Shown: positions 27,094 to 35,540, counted from the first letter of the stretch. The stretch: DNA of 47,361 nt from an uncultured Bacteroidales bacterium (GCA_946403315.1 CAMIZK010000004.1:1-47361), one strand, 5' to 3'. The notes: generated by a model not told the origin, from the sequence alone. Numbers and translations: made by a program.

Positions 27094-27361
27094 ACTTTTA
27101 CAATCTTTTTTGTTCAATTTGATTACATATTAGGGTTCCCGATGAACGCTAGCGCTAGTGCGTTCAGTGGGAAGAGGAGGAATTGAAACAATTTTACAAG
27201 TTACATAGTAACGCAGTCATTGATTTCCAATTCCGACGACAAAAGTACTGCTTTTCATTGAAGTGTGCAAGTATTTTCTAATAATCGTAAATAAAAACAC
27301 AAAATCCGCCACAAAATATGACGGATAGTGCGTTTTATCTTAATGAGAGGTAATTATGTTC
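27094..27361. other. Leader and intergenic region between glycosyltransferase and AraC genes
   Basis: This 268-nt non-coding stretch contains the glycosyltransferase promoter (27240-27270) and its roughly 140-nt leader. The leader holds an inverted repeat GAACGC (27144-27149) / GCGTTC (27160-27165) around the palindrome CTAGCGCTAG. No small gene is evident. Confidence 0.6.
27240..27270 (-). promoter_or_regulatory. Promoter for minus-strand glycosyltransferase/esterase pair
   Basis: Minus strand: TTGCACAC, exactly 20 nt, TACTTTTG (27247 down to 27240). This gives a leader of about 140 nt with a hairpin before the ATG. Confidence 0.72.
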
Positions 27362-28255
27362 TTATTGCTTTCTGAAGGCAGCAGGGCTCATTCCTTCGTG
27401 GCGTTTGAAGAATGTGCCGAAATGGCTTTGGTTCTGGAATCCGAGCTGGTCGGCTATTTGCTGTATGGGCAAAGGGGTGGAGACAAGAAGTGTTTTGGCA
27501 CGCTGCATGAGTGCGCGTTCAATAAACGAACTGGCAGTCATGCCGAGGGTCTCTTTGATGGTGTTGGCTACGTAGCGTGTGGAGAGGCAAAGTTGGTCGG
27601 CGTACCAATCGAGTGAGTGCTGCTGCTCACAATGGGCATCCACCAGGTGCATGAAACGTCCTGTGATCTCTTCGTTGCGTGACATGGACGGCGCACGCAT
27701 TTTGGTGTTGGCAATCTCCCCTGCCAGAAAATGGAAAAGCGAATGGACAAGCAACATCGTAGCTGTGCGGTTTTGCGAAGCCACCACTTCGCGAAGCAAG
27801 TCAAAATAACGGATAACACCTTGCAACTTCTGCGCGCTCATGTGCCAAACGGGATGGATATAGATATGTGAAATGAGCGACAAAGGGAATTGAAGATTCA
27901 TTTCTTCCATAAATTTTCGGGAGATGGAGATTACATAGAGTTCCATCTGCTGGCTGTTTGGTTCCAAGCGCCGCATAAAGAAATCAGGGATAATCAGATA
28001 GCCATCGTTCGCATGTAGATCGTACGTGTGGTTGTTGATAGAGGCTTTAAATCCACCGCAGGTAACAAACTGCAAGGTGTAGCACGGAGAAAAATACTCT
28101 TCAGGGAGCGTTTTTCGGAATAAATTCGTCGTACTACCTTGAAATTTCATTACCGCGATGTCGTCCACGGAAGTCTCTCCGGGGATAAAACTCATCCACT
28201 TAAACACAGAGAAATCTGCCAAGATTGTGTTCTCGTTTTCGTATTTTTCAGCCAT
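27362..28255 (-). CDS. AraC-family transcriptional regulator
   Basis: This 297-residue regulator has an N-terminal cupin-like sensing region (about residues 30-150) and a C-terminal AraC double helix-turn-helix (about 195-297) with LAxxLCLSTRYVANTIKE-type and IQQIADQLGFQNQSHFGTFFKR motifs. It sits between the two paralogous glycosyltransferase genes and is the obvious candidate regulator of one or both. That link is inference from position. Confidence 0.92.
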   Translation of the reverse strand: MAEKYENENTILADFSVFKWMSFIPGETSVDDIAVMKFQGSTTNLFRKTLPEEYFSPCYTLQFVTCGGFKASINNHTYDLHANDGYLIIPDFFMRRLEPNSQQMELYVISISRKFMEEMNLQFPLSLISHIYIHPVWHMSAQKLQGVIRYFDLLREVVASQNRTATMLLVHSLFHFLAGEIANTKMRAPSMSRNEEITGRFMHLVDAHCEQQHSLDWYADQLCLSTRYVANTIKETLGMTASSFIERALMQRAKTLLVSTPLPIQQIADQLGFQNQSHFGTFFKRHEGMSPAAFRKQ

Positions 28256-28296
28256 AACTGTACGAATTGAATATACGAATTAAAACAATTTGGGTG

Positions 28297-28327
28297 CAAA
28301 GGTACAACAATTTTTTGACATGTGCAA
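28297..28327 (-). promoter_or_regulatory. Promoter for AraC regulator
   Basis: Minus strand: TTGCACAT, exactly 20 nt, TACCTTTG (28304 down to 28297). The leader to the ATG at 28255 is about 35 nt. Confidence 0.75.
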
Positions 28328-28392
28328 GCGGATTAGTAGAATTAGAACAATTTTCGCACGGATTAGAAAAATGATAATTGGCTATAAAGCAG

Positions 28393-28400
28393 TACTTTTG
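28393..28400 (+). promoter_or_regulatory. -7 box for plus-strand glycosyltransferase
   Basis: TACTTTTG matches TAnnTTTG, 43 nt before the ATG at 28443. At the usual distance there is no TTG, so the -33 element is weak. This is consistent with activator dependence, for example on the adjacent AraC protein (inference). Confidence 0.5.
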
Positions 28401-28442
28401 CAGCCGATTTTGAAAAACGACATACATTTAACAACAAAATAT

Positions 28443-29720
28443 ATGAGGATTTTATTTGTAATAGACAGTTTCTATACGACCAACAATGGTACGTCGATCT
28501 CCGCGCAGCGGTTTGCAGGGGAGTTGCGCAAAAGAGGTCATGAAGTGAAAGTTCTATGTTGGGACACTCCAGAGTACATTGAGAACAATTTGACAGATGG
28601 TGATTTCACCACAAAAAAGTTCCATATTCCGGTATTTCAGCCGTTGTGCGACAAGCATGATTTCAGTTTTGCGTATAACGACAAGGAGATCGTACACAAA
28701 GCGTGCGATTGGGCGGACATTGTACATGTGTTTGTACCTTTTGGCATAGAAATGGAAGCCATCAATTACTGCCATGAAATTGGCAAACCTGTTACTGCGG
28801 CATTCCATATCCAGCCGGAAAACATGACATCGTCTGTGAGTATGGGAAAGGTGGAGTGGTTTAATGAGTTGTTCTACCGTTCTTTCCGCCGGAATATATA
28901 CAATCGCGTGCGCCACGTACACGTACCTTCTTTATTTATGGGCAGGATGATTGCGGACCGCGGTTATACGGCAAAAATCCATGTCATCTCCAATGGTATT
29001 CAGGATGCGTTTATGGAGGCAGGAGAGAAGAAAGCCGTCAGCCGTCAGCTATCAGCTATCAGAAAAACAAAAGCTGAAGGCTCAAAGCTGAATACTGAAT
29101 GCTTCAAAATTATGATGATCGGGCGGTTGAGTCAGGAGAAACGGCAGGACGTGATCATCAACGCTGTAAAGTACTCGAAGTATGCAGATCGCATCCAACT
29201 TGTTTTTGCAGGCAAGGGTCCGGAGTATGAGAAATACGTGGAGTTAGGCAAAGACCTCAAACACCAGCCGCAGTTTATCTATGTAGGTCGTGACGAGTTG
29301 ATTGAGAATCTATTAGATACGGACCTCTACGTACATGCCTCGGATATGGAAAGCGAAGCTATTAGTTGTATCGAAGCGTTTGCAACGGGTCTAGTACCGG
29401 TTATTGCCAACAGCCACGTCAGCGCGACACCTCAGTTCGCTTTGGACGGCAGAAGTCTCTTCACGCCAGGCGATCCGAAAGACTTGGCACGCGCCATCGA
29501 TTACTGGCTTGATCATCCCGAGGAGCGGCATGAGATGGAGGAGCGCTACCGCCTTGCAGGACGCAAATACAGCCTCGCCTCCTCCGTGACCCAGTTTGAA
29601 GAGATGTTGAATGAAGAAATCCGGGAAAATGAAGCGCGTAATATTCCTGAGCCTCTTCGCCCTGTTCATAGGCGTGAGAGCTTCGGCCGCAGACTTCGTC
29701 GCGTTGCCGCACTTTTCTAA
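28443..29720 (+). CDS. GT4-like glycosyltransferase, paralogue
   Basis: This 425-residue GT-B enzyme is paralogous to 25846-27093, with N-terminus MRILFVIDSFYTTNNGTSIS. Family features include VISNGIQDAF, IMMIGRLSQEKRQDVIINAV and SDMESEAISCIEAFATGLVPVIA. Residues about 198-221, between the two Rossmann domains, come from a word repeat (29034-29102) and make this linker longer than in the paralogue. It starts at the ATG at 28443, after the -7 box; the frame is open further upstream but untranslated. Its 3' end overlaps the next ORF by about 90 nt. Confidence 0.87.
   Translation: MRILFVIDSFYTTNNGTSISAQRFAGELRKRGHEVKVLCWDTPEYIENNLTDGDFTTKKFHIPVFQPLCDKHDFSFAYNDKEIVHKACDWADIVHVFVPFGIEMEAINYCHEIGKPVTAAFHIQPENMTSSVSMGKVEWFNELFYRSFRRNIYNRVRHVHVPSLFMGRMIADRGYTAKIHVISNGIQDAFMEAGEKKAVSRQLSAIRKTKAEGSKLNTECFKIMMIGRLSQEKRQDVIINAVKYSKYADRIQLVFAGKGPEYEKYVELGKDLKHQPQFIYVGRDELIENLLDTDLYVHASDMESEAISCIEAFATGLVPVIANSHVSATPQFALDGRSLFTPGDPKDLARAIDYWLDHPEERHEMEERYRLAGRKYSLASSVTQFEEMLNEEIRENEARNIPEPLRPVHRRESFGRRLRRVAALF
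29034..29102 (+). repeat. Word-like repeat inside glycosyltransferase gene
   Basis: Copies of GCCGTCAGCCGTCAG and CTATCAGCTATCAG are followed by AAAGCTGAAGGCTCAAAGCT and CTGAATACTGAATGC. All are translated in frame in the interdomain linker. Confidence 0.7.
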
Positions 29721-29967
29721 GACGGACAAAGGACTTTTCGGAGGTCAGGTGGGAAAAAGCCGCATGTATTTTGATATCCTGCTTCCCCCTCTCACATCCA
29801 ATCTGTTGATCGATGTCGGAATGAGTATGTCACAGATAAGCGGTGTAGTAGGATTAGCTCCCAGATGGTTCGCTATGTTCAGTCCCACCGCCTGTCCCTA
29901 CGGAGAACTGCTCTCCGCTCCGAAAAGTAACTCCAGTATAATGATCATTTATAGAATATATTTTTAA
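29629..29967 (+). CDS. Short exported ORF, possible gene remnant
   Basis: This 112-residue ORF has a convincing signal peptide (MKRVIFLSLFALFIGVRASA), then a short body with no recognisable domain and an abrupt AT-rich end. It overlaps the glycosyltransferase 3' end by 92 nt in another frame, mirroring the esterase overlap in the paralogous locus. It may be the 5' part of a truncated exported gene. An ATG at 29611 is an alternative start. Confidence 0.4.
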   Translation: MKRVIFLSLFALFIGVRASAADFVALPHFSKTDKGLFGGQVGKSRMYFDILLPPLTSNLLIDVGMSMSQISGVVGLAPRWFAMFSPTACPYGELLSAPKSNSSIMIIYRIYF

Positions 29968-29979
29968 ATATATACAATT

Positions 29980-30912
29980 ATGAAAGAAAATAAAATTTTA
30001 ATAGTAGCCATCTTTGGTTTTACGCTTATTACACTTCTTTTTGTTACATGCAATATGTATGGAAAGAATAGGATTGAACTCATTCCTTTCGGAGATTTTG
30101 AAACATGGGAGATTCAAGAAATTAAAGAGTCCGGAATCATCGGAGGTAATACCAAATCGTTGTATAAGATTGGCGATCAAACTTCTCCATGGGGAACGAG
30201 TAATGCACACGCCAAAGTAAGTGGAATCGATAAAGTTTCCAATTCGGTACGCAAATCTCAAAGAGGAGACAATAATAGTTGTTGTCGGTTAATGACCAAA
30301 TTAGAAGTAGTAAATGCTATAGGTGTATTGAATTTCAAAGCATTAGCTACCGGTAGTATCTTCACCGGGAAGAAGATGGAAATAGTAGGTATGGAGCAGA
30401 GTAAAGACCCGGCATCAGCGATCGATATGGGTATTCCGTTTACTCAAAAACCGACTGCACTTATTTTAGATTATAAAGCAACTATTCAGGATAAACAAGT
30501 TGTTTTTGCTAATGCCGGTTTAAAGACCAAAGACGTAGAAGGAAAAGACAGAGGTCAAGTGGTGGTTATATTACAACACCGTTGGGAAGAAGACGGACAT
30601 GTATATGCATACCGCGTAGGTACCGCTCATTATTTAATAGAAAACACGGAAGATTGGATCAATGATTTTCGGATTCCTATTGAGTATGGAAAAGTGAAAG
30701 AAATAAACGAATTTAAAGCTTTATCCCGTACCCGTCATAAAACGCATAATAGCAAAGGTAAGATGGTGTATATAGAGGAAGAAGACTGGAAAGGTGATAT
30801 TACTCCTACCCATATTATTATTCAAATATCATCCGGTTGTATGGAAGCGTTTACCGGTTGTCCAAATAACACCGTTTGGTGTGATAATATACGATTGGAA
30901 TATAATGATTAA
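29980..30912 (+). CDS. PCMD-domain (putative carbohydrate metabolism) protein
   Basis: This 310-residue protein has an N-terminal hydrophobic segment ending near a cysteine (LLFVTCNMYG), so it may be a lipoprotein. FGDFETW near residue 38, AIDMGIPFTQKPTALILDYKA in the middle and WCDNIRLEY at the end match the PCMD family of Bacteroidetes surface proteins. Base composition is clearly more AT-rich than in the flanking housekeeping genes. The stop overlaps the next start by 8 nt. Confidence 0.78.
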   Translation: MKENKILIVAIFGFTLITLLFVTCNMYGKNRIELIPFGDFETWEIQEIKESGIIGGNTKSLYKIGDQTSPWGTSNAHAKVSGIDKVSNSVRKSQRGDNNSCCRLMTKLEVVNAIGVLNFKALATGSIFTGKKMEIVGMEQSKDPASAIDMGIPFTQKPTALILDYKATIQDKQVVFANAGLKTKDVEGKDRGQVVVILQHRWEEDGHVYAYRVGTAHYLIENTEDWINDFRIPIEYGKVKEINEFKALSRTRHKTHNSKGKMVYIEEEDWKGDITPTHIIIQISSGCMEAFTGCPNNTVWCDNIRLEYND

Positions 30913-31990
30913 AAGACTATTTATAGTAATCTTAGTGGTAGCGGGTTTTATACACCCGCTATGCGCTGAGATAGTGGTGAATGACGATAATACGGTTGAA
31001 TTTACATACCGTGGTCCCGGTAAACACGTATATGTGGTGTCCGATTTGTATTACACCGATCAAGATAGTTCTAAATACACGGACCGTACCCGACGCATTA
31101 AAATGCATTTGCAGAGTGACGGCAAATGGCATGCTACAACCCAACCCGTTCAACCGGAGTTATACACCTATTGTTTTAAAGTAAACGGAAAGCGGATTTC
31201 AGATCCGTATAATAACGACACCGCTTGGCAGAAAATGCATAAGTGGAACATTGTTCATATACCCGATTTCCTGCATACTGATTTATACGGTACACCTAAG
31301 CAACAAGGTAAACTAATTAGGACATGCTGGTACAGCAGTGCCGAAAAAATATGCCGACGTGTGAATATATATCTGCCCGCAGGATATAATGAAAATACCA
31401 CATATCCCGTGCTTTATCTCATCCACGGTATTAATGGGTATGAGGGTTCATGGTCGGAACGGGGACGAGCTATACAAATTATGGAAAATATAGTTGCTCA
31501 AGACAAATGTACACCCATGATCCTCGTTATGCCTGATGTTAATTTTGGCGTGCATGAGGACCGCCCAAGTCATCACACGCTTTGGAATAACGTATTCAAT
31601 TATCCGCGGCTGTGCCATGACCACGATATTGAAAAAGCACTCGCGGAATTAATTACACAGGTCGATTCTACCTATCGCACGTCCGATGATCGGTATATAG
31701 CAGGTTTCTCAGACGGTGCTCGCATCGCTGCCAACACCGCCAACCTCATGCCTGATTATTTTAAGTCAGTAGGACTGTTTTCACCTGTTGTGCATAAGGA
31801 TCAACTACCGCAAGACAGTGCCCTTTATTCGGTCTATACAGGTAAAAAAGATATGTTTCACGGTAACGCCAAGCGGTTTTATAAGCTTCTTCAAAAAAAA
31901 TCAACCGCCCATCGTTATATCGAAACGACAGGCGGTCATACATGGCGCAATTGGCGCATATATTTATCGGATTTTATTCGATCCCTTTAA
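30905..31990 (+). CDS. Secreted esterase with N-terminal beta-sandwich domain
   Basis: This 361-residue protein has a signal peptide (residues 1-20, ending PLCA). A beta-sandwich, CBM48/E-set-like domain follows (about 20-115), then an esterase-D-like catalytic domain with LYLIHGINGYEGSW and nucleophile elbow GFSDGARIA, and a C-terminal histidine in GGHTWRNW. The architecture resembles Bacteroidetes feruloyl/acetyl-xylan esterases. The ATG at 30905 overlaps the PCMD stop and begins the signal peptide. Confidence 0.85.
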   Translation: MIKRLFIVILVVAGFIHPLCAEIVVNDDNTVEFTYRGPGKHVYVVSDLYYTDQDSSKYTDRTRRIKMHLQSDGKWHATTQPVQPELYTYCFKVNGKRISDPYNNDTAWQKMHKWNIVHIPDFLHTDLYGTPKQQGKLIRTCWYSSAEKICRRVNIYLPAGYNENTTYPVLYLIHGINGYEGSWSERGRAIQIMENIVAQDKCTPMILVMPDVNFGVHEDRPSHHTLWNNVFNYPRLCHDHDIEKALAELITQVDSTYRTSDDRYIAGFSDGARIAANTANLMPDYFKSVGLFSPVVHKDQLPQDSALYSVYTGKKDMFHGNAKRFYKLLQKKSTAHRYIETTGGHTWRNWRIYLSDFIRSL

Positions 31991-32961
31991 CTCATCTCGA
32001 GCATGCGCTGAATGGATGAAATAGCTTTTTCGGCAATTTCTTTGTCCACGTGCATCTCCGGCGATTCGTTAAGCAGACAGTTATAGAGTTTTTCGAGCGT
32101 ATTCATGCGCATGTACTCGCATTCGTTGCAAGAACAGCCTACCCCTTCTGTCACCTCCGGCGGTACAGGAATAAACTCCTTATCCGGACAGGCGCGCTGC
32201 ATCTCAAAGAGAATACCCGATTCTGTGGCGATTATAAAGCGTTTGGCGGACGATCGGATGGTGTGCTCGAGTAGAGCTTTGGTTGAACCTATTACGTCGC
32301 TCTGCGCCAAGATAGGTGCCTTACATTCCGGATGTGCTAGCACTTCTACACCCGGGTTAGCAGCTTTGAGTTCCAGTAACGCTTCTAAAGAGAACCTACT
32401 GTGCACGTGACAGGCACCGTTCCAAAGGATCATATTACGACCGGTGACGGAATTTATGTACGAACCAAGGTTATGATCGGGACCGAAGATAATCTTGGCG
32501 TCCTTCGGCAGCTGATCGACGATCTTCTTCGCATTAGAAGAAGTAACCACCACATCCGTAAGGGCTTTTACTTCTGCGGAAGTGTTCACATAAGAAACTA
32601 CAATCAACTCTTGACAGGCATCGCTATTTTTAATTTTTAATTTTTCATTTTTAATTAATTCATTGAGGTCTTCCGCTTTACAACTGTCCGCTAAAGAACA
32701 ACCTGCTTTCATATCCGGGATCAGCACTTTCTTTTGAGGACAGAGGATCTTCATCGTCTCTCCCATGAAGTGCACACCGCACATTACCAATATATCCGCG
32801 TCTACGCGTGTAGCCTGCTGCGCAAGAGCCAGAGAATCTCCGATGAAATCGGCGCATTCTTGTATTTCCGGACGGGTATAATAATGCGCAAAAATAACGG
32901 CATTTTTCTCCTTGGCCAGACTACGAATTTTATCTATATATTCTTTATTTTTTAAATCCAT
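31987..32961 (-). CDS. nadA: Quinolinate synthase A
   Basis: This 324-residue [4Fe-4S] enzyme condenses iminoaspartate and DHAP to quinolinate in NAD synthesis. FAHYYTRPEIQE is at the N-terminus, and likely cluster cysteines are C88 (MKAGCSLADSC), C184 (NGACHVH) and one in GCSCNEC (276-281). A lysine-rich stretch at about residues 101-113 comes from an AT-rich word repeat (32625-32660). No nadB or nadC is adjacent. The last codons overlap the convergent esterase by 4 nt. Confidence 0.95.
   Translation of the reverse strand: MDLKNKEYIDKIRSLAKEKNAVIFAHYYTRPEIQECADFIGDSLALAQQATRVDADILVMCGVHFMGETMKILCPQKKVLIPDMKAGCSLADSCKAEDLNELIKNEKLKIKNSDACQELIVVSYVNTSAEVKALTDVVVTSSNAKKIVDQLPKDAKIIFGPDHNLGSYINSVTGRNMILWNGACHVHSRFSLEALLELKAANPGVEVLAHPECKAPILAQSDVIGSTKALLEHTIRSSAKRFIIATESGILFEMQRACPDKEFIPVPPEVTEGVGCSCNECEYMRMNTLEKLYNCLLNESPEMHVDKEIAEKAISSIQRMLEMS
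32625..32660 (-). repeat. AT-rich word repeat inside nadA
   Basis: Plus-strand copies of ATTTTTAATTTTTAATTTTT with variants encode K/I/N-rich residues just after the first cluster cysteine region. The same words occur at 34073-34106 and 11041-11065. Confidence 0.7.
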
Positions 32962-33121
32962 GATAGTAATAGGATGTAGAAAATGTTAATAAGTCTGTTA
33001 ACTTATTGAATATTTTGGATTTATGAGTTATAATTGTTTATTTATAATTGTCAATGATTTTGATAAATGCAACGTGGAACAAGTTTTCAAAACGTGAAAC
33101 AAAGCTTTGTTAATAAATTGT
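32962..33121. other. Intergenic region nadA-corA
   Basis: This 160-nt AT-rich non-coding stretch contains an inverted repeat AATAAG (32988-32993) / CTTATT (33002-33007). It also has two half-parS-like words, ACGTGGAACA and ACGTGAAACA, in direct orientation between 33070 and 33105. No clear promoter box is found. Confidence 0.5.
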
Positions 33122-34072
33122 TTATAACCATTTTTTTAACTTGAAAATCAGTAAGATTGTTAAAACCGACATAACCATCAGTCCGAGTGCAAAGAGGTAT
33201 CCGAGTTTCCAATGAAGTTCCGGCATAAAATCGAAGTTCATACCGTACAAGCTACCGATGAGGGTAGGCGGCAGGAAGATGATGTTGATGACCGTAAAGA
33301 TCTTGATAATACGGTTCTGCTCGATGTTAACGAGACCGAGGAAGGTATCCTGGAGGTAGTCCAGACGGTCAAAACCGAAACGGGTGTAGTCGAACAGGGA
33401 GTTGATATCCTTAATGATCATCGTCAGACGCGGATTAAGTTCTTCGGGGAAAAAATCGCATTTGAGGATATTCGAAATCACACGCTGTTTATCCATAATA
33501 TTTTGTCGGATAATAGTCACTTTTTCCTGTAAATCCTTGATTTGTACCAGCAAGTCCTCATCCACGTGATCATTCTCCGCATTGATCTGTTTAGAGAGTG
33601 CGGTGATCATATCCGTTGTGTCCTCAATCAAGTCGGCATCCTTCTCCACGCGGGTCTCGAAGAGCGCTACCAGCACGTGATAGCCGGTCGGGAAATTACG
33701 GGTGTTGACGAACACTTTCTTGAAGGTCTCATTAAACGAATCCAGTTCATTATCACGGATAGACACGAGAATACCGTTCTTTATAATAAAGTTAACCGGC
33801 TCCGTCTCAAAATTATTCTTGAGAAAGTTCGAGTTAGCCACAATCGAATCATCCGTCTGGATATACCGGCTGGAGAACTCAATCTCTTCCATCTCTTCAT
33901 CTTCCTGAATATCGATTTTCAGGAATCCTTCCAACGTATCCTCGGTCTTGTCGCTCACATCGAGCAGGTCGATCCAGATGATATCTTTCTTGTCCAGTTC
34001 TTTCAATGCGGAGATGGTACGTGCTACCTTGATTTTCTCCTTATCTTTATAGAATATCTTGATTTCAGACAT
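33122..34072 (-). CDS. corA: CorA-family magnesium/cobalt channel
   Basis: This 316-residue protein has a long soluble N-terminal funnel domain and coiled coil, then two C-terminal membrane helices. The selectivity signature Y-G-M-N lies at the end of the first helix (SLYGMNFDF). Length is normal. It is downstream of ksgA on the same strand, separated by a word repeat, so likely co-transcribed. Confidence 0.95.
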   Translation of the reverse strand: MSEIKIFYKDKEKIKVARTISALKELDKKDIIWIDLLDVSDKTEDTLEGFLKIDIQEDEEMEEIEFSSRYIQTDDSIVANSNFLKNNFETEPVNFIIKNGILVSIRDNELDSFNETFKKVFVNTRNFPTGYHVLVALFETRVEKDADLIEDTTDMITALSKQINAENDHVDEDLLVQIKDLQEKVTIIRQNIMDKQRVISNILKCDFFPEELNPRLTMIIKDINSLFDYTRFGFDRLDYLQDTFLGLVNIEQNRIIKIFTVINIIFLPPTLIGSLYGMNFDFMPELHWKLGYLFALGLMVMSVLTILLIFKLKKWL

Positions 34073-34106
34073 AATTCTTAATTTTGAATTTTTAATTTTG
34101 AATTAA
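34073..34106 (-). repeat. AT-rich word repeat at ksgA end / corA start
   Basis: Copies of TTTTGAATTTTTAATTTTGA contain the last codons and stop of ksgA and the whole spacer to corA. Confidence 0.65.
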
Positions 34107-34871
34107 GTTTGTTAGTTCTATGAACTCATCAACACTCAGCTGTTCTGGCCTTCGGGTGAGGAACCATTCGAGTCGCTCCTTTGTACCTTGTACATTGTCA
34201 CTTTGTACATCGATCAACGATCGTAGAGAGTTCCTCATCTGTTTTCGTCGCTGATTGAAGGCCGTCTTGACGATGGTTTTAAACAGTGCCTCATCGCAGT
34301 CCAACCGTCGTCGTTTGTTGCGCGTCATGCGGATGACCGCTGACTTGACTTTAGGCGGCGGGTTGAACACATGTTCATGAACCGTAAACAGGTATTCTAT
34401 ATCGTAATAAGCTTGCAAAAGAACAGACAGGATGCCATACGCTTTATTGCCGGGCTTGGACGCCAGGCGTTCGGCCACTTCTTTTTGGATCATACCGGAA
34501 CAGACGGGGATACGATCTTTGTAATCCAGCACTTTAAAGAAAATCTGGCTGCTGATGTTATACGGGTAGTTCCCGATGACATTGAATTCGCCTTCGGGGA
34601 TGAGTTGATCCAGATCGAGTTTGAGAAAATCCCCTTCCACCAGATCCAACTCCGGATACCACTCACGCAAGTAAGCAACCGACTCGCGGTCGATCTCAAT
34701 AGCGGTTAGGTGAATCTGTGGATTCTTGAGAAGATACTGCGTTAACACACCCATACCCGGCCCGATTTCAATCGTTCGGCCCGAGGTAATGGTTTCAGCA
34801 ATTTTTTGGGCGACCGACAGGTCCGTCAAAAAGTGCTGTCCCAAAAATTTTTTGGCACGTACTTGTTGCAT
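34092..34871 (-). CDS. ksgA: 16S rRNA dimethyladenosine transferase KsgA/RsmA
   Basis: This 259-residue SAM methyltransferase dimethylates two adjacent adenines in helix 45 of 16S rRNA. SAM motif IEIGPGMGVLT is near residues 33-43, and the catalytic motif IV variant GNYPYNI near 100. The start at 34871 (MQQVRAKKFLGQHFL) fits the family and lies after a canonical promoter; an open frame reaching to 35186 runs back through the promoter and is rejected. A 30-nt cassette (34179-34208) encodes VQSDNVQGTK within the C-terminal domain. Confidence 0.95.
   Translation of the reverse strand: MQQVRAKKFLGQHFLTDLSVAQKIAETITSGRTIEIGPGMGVLTQYLLKNPQIHLTAIEIDRESVAYLREWYPELDLVEGDFLKLDLDQLIPEGEFNVIGNYPYNISSQIFFKVLDYKDRIPVCSGMIQKEVAERLASKPGNKAYGILSVLLQAYYDIEYLFTVHEHVFNPPPKVKSAVIRMTRNKRRRLDCDEALFKTIVKTAFNQRRKQMRNSLRSLIDVQSDNVQGTKERLEWFLTRRPEQLSVDEFIELTNLIQN
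34179..34208 (-). repeat. 30-nt cassette, copy in ksgA
   Basis: It is 29/30 identical to 22813-22842 when read on the minus strand, in the same codon phase. It replaces a variable loop between the conserved MRNSLRSL and RRPEQLSVDEF segments. Confidence 0.85.
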
Positions 34872-34922
34872 TCTCCGCGTGATAATCGTCCATAATTCGT
34901 TGTCCTTTTCCTTTTGCGGCCG

Positions 34923-34953
34923 CAAAATTACTATAAAAAAATGACATATGCAA
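34923..34953 (-). promoter_or_regulatory. Promoter for ksgA-corA
   Basis: Minus strand: TTGCATATG, exactly 20 nt, TAATTTTG (34930 down to 34923). This fixes the ksgA start downstream of it. Confidence 0.8.
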
Positions 34954-34970
34954 GAAAAAATGAAAAAAAT

Positions 34971-35001
34971 TTGCATATTTACAAAATTTTTTGTAATTTT
35001 G
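34971..35001 (+). promoter_or_regulatory. Promoter for GtrA-like gene
   Basis: TTGCATATTT at 34971, exactly 20 nt, TAATTTTG at 34994-35001. It is divergent from the ksgA promoter. Confidence 0.8.
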
Positions 35002-35021
35002 CAGCCGAAATATGTCGTTTG

Positions 35022-35540
35022 ATGAATAAACTGGCGCAAATAATAACAAAAATCATTGATTTTTTCTATCGTCCGTTCGAGAAACGGATCCCTCGTCAGT
35101 TGTTTCGTTATGCCGCTTGTGGAGGTGGTAACTTGGTTTTGGACTGGATCCTCTATTTCATCACCTATAACTTCATCGTAGGACACGATTTAGTATATTT
35201 CCATTTACCATTTACCAATTACCATTTATGCATCACACCGCATATTGCGGCGCTCTGCATCGTCTTCCCCATCACGCTGTTGACGGGATTCTGGTTGCAG
35301 AAATATGTCACGTTTACGGCATCGAAACTGAACGGTTGGCGGCAGTTAGGTCGGTATACGCTGATTGTGATCGTGAACCTGCTGATTAACTACTACGGTT
35401 TGAAACTCTGCGTAGAGACGATGGGGTGGTATCCGACGCCGAGTAAGATCGTGATCACGCTGCTGACGGTGGTGATTAGTTATTTCTGCCAGAAATACTA
35501 CACGTTCAGAGTAAAAACCCAAATCGCAAATAACAAATAA
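35022..35540 (+). CDS. GtrA-like membrane protein
   Basis: This 172-residue protein has four predicted membrane helices and GtrA-family features (RQLFRYAACGGGNLVLDWILYF near the start; a C-terminal helix ending YFCQKYYTF). GtrA proteins are thought to flip polyprenyl-phosphate sugars. The ATG at 35022 lies 20 nt after the promoter; an earlier in-frame ATG is upstream of it. A word repeat (35198-35230) enlarges the loop between helices 1 and 2, and another forms the C-terminus. No GT2 partner is adjacent, unlike the second GtrA at 43192. Confidence 0.85.
   Translation: MNKLAQIITKIIDFFYRPFEKRIPRQLFRYAACGGGNLVLDWILYFITYNFIVGHDLVYFHLPFTNYHLCITPHIAALCIVFPITLLTGFWLQKYVTFTASKLNGWRQLGRYTLIVIVNLLINYYGLKLCVETMGWYPTPSKIVITLLTVVISYFCQKYYTFRVKTQIANNK
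35198..35230 (+). repeat. Word-like repeat inside GtrA-like gene
   Basis: Copies of CCATTTACCATTTACCAATT encode an F/H/T/N loop between membrane helices 1 and 2, in frame. Confidence 0.68.

Noticed and set aside
27144..27165. GAACGC/GCGTTC inverted repeat as an insertion-sequence end.
   Set aside because: No partner end, target duplication or transposase is nearby; it fits a leader hairpin or operator better.
34872..35186. N-terminal extension of ksgA.
   Set aside because: The extension runs through two divergent promoters and is unlike any KsgA N-terminus; the start at 34871 fits the family.
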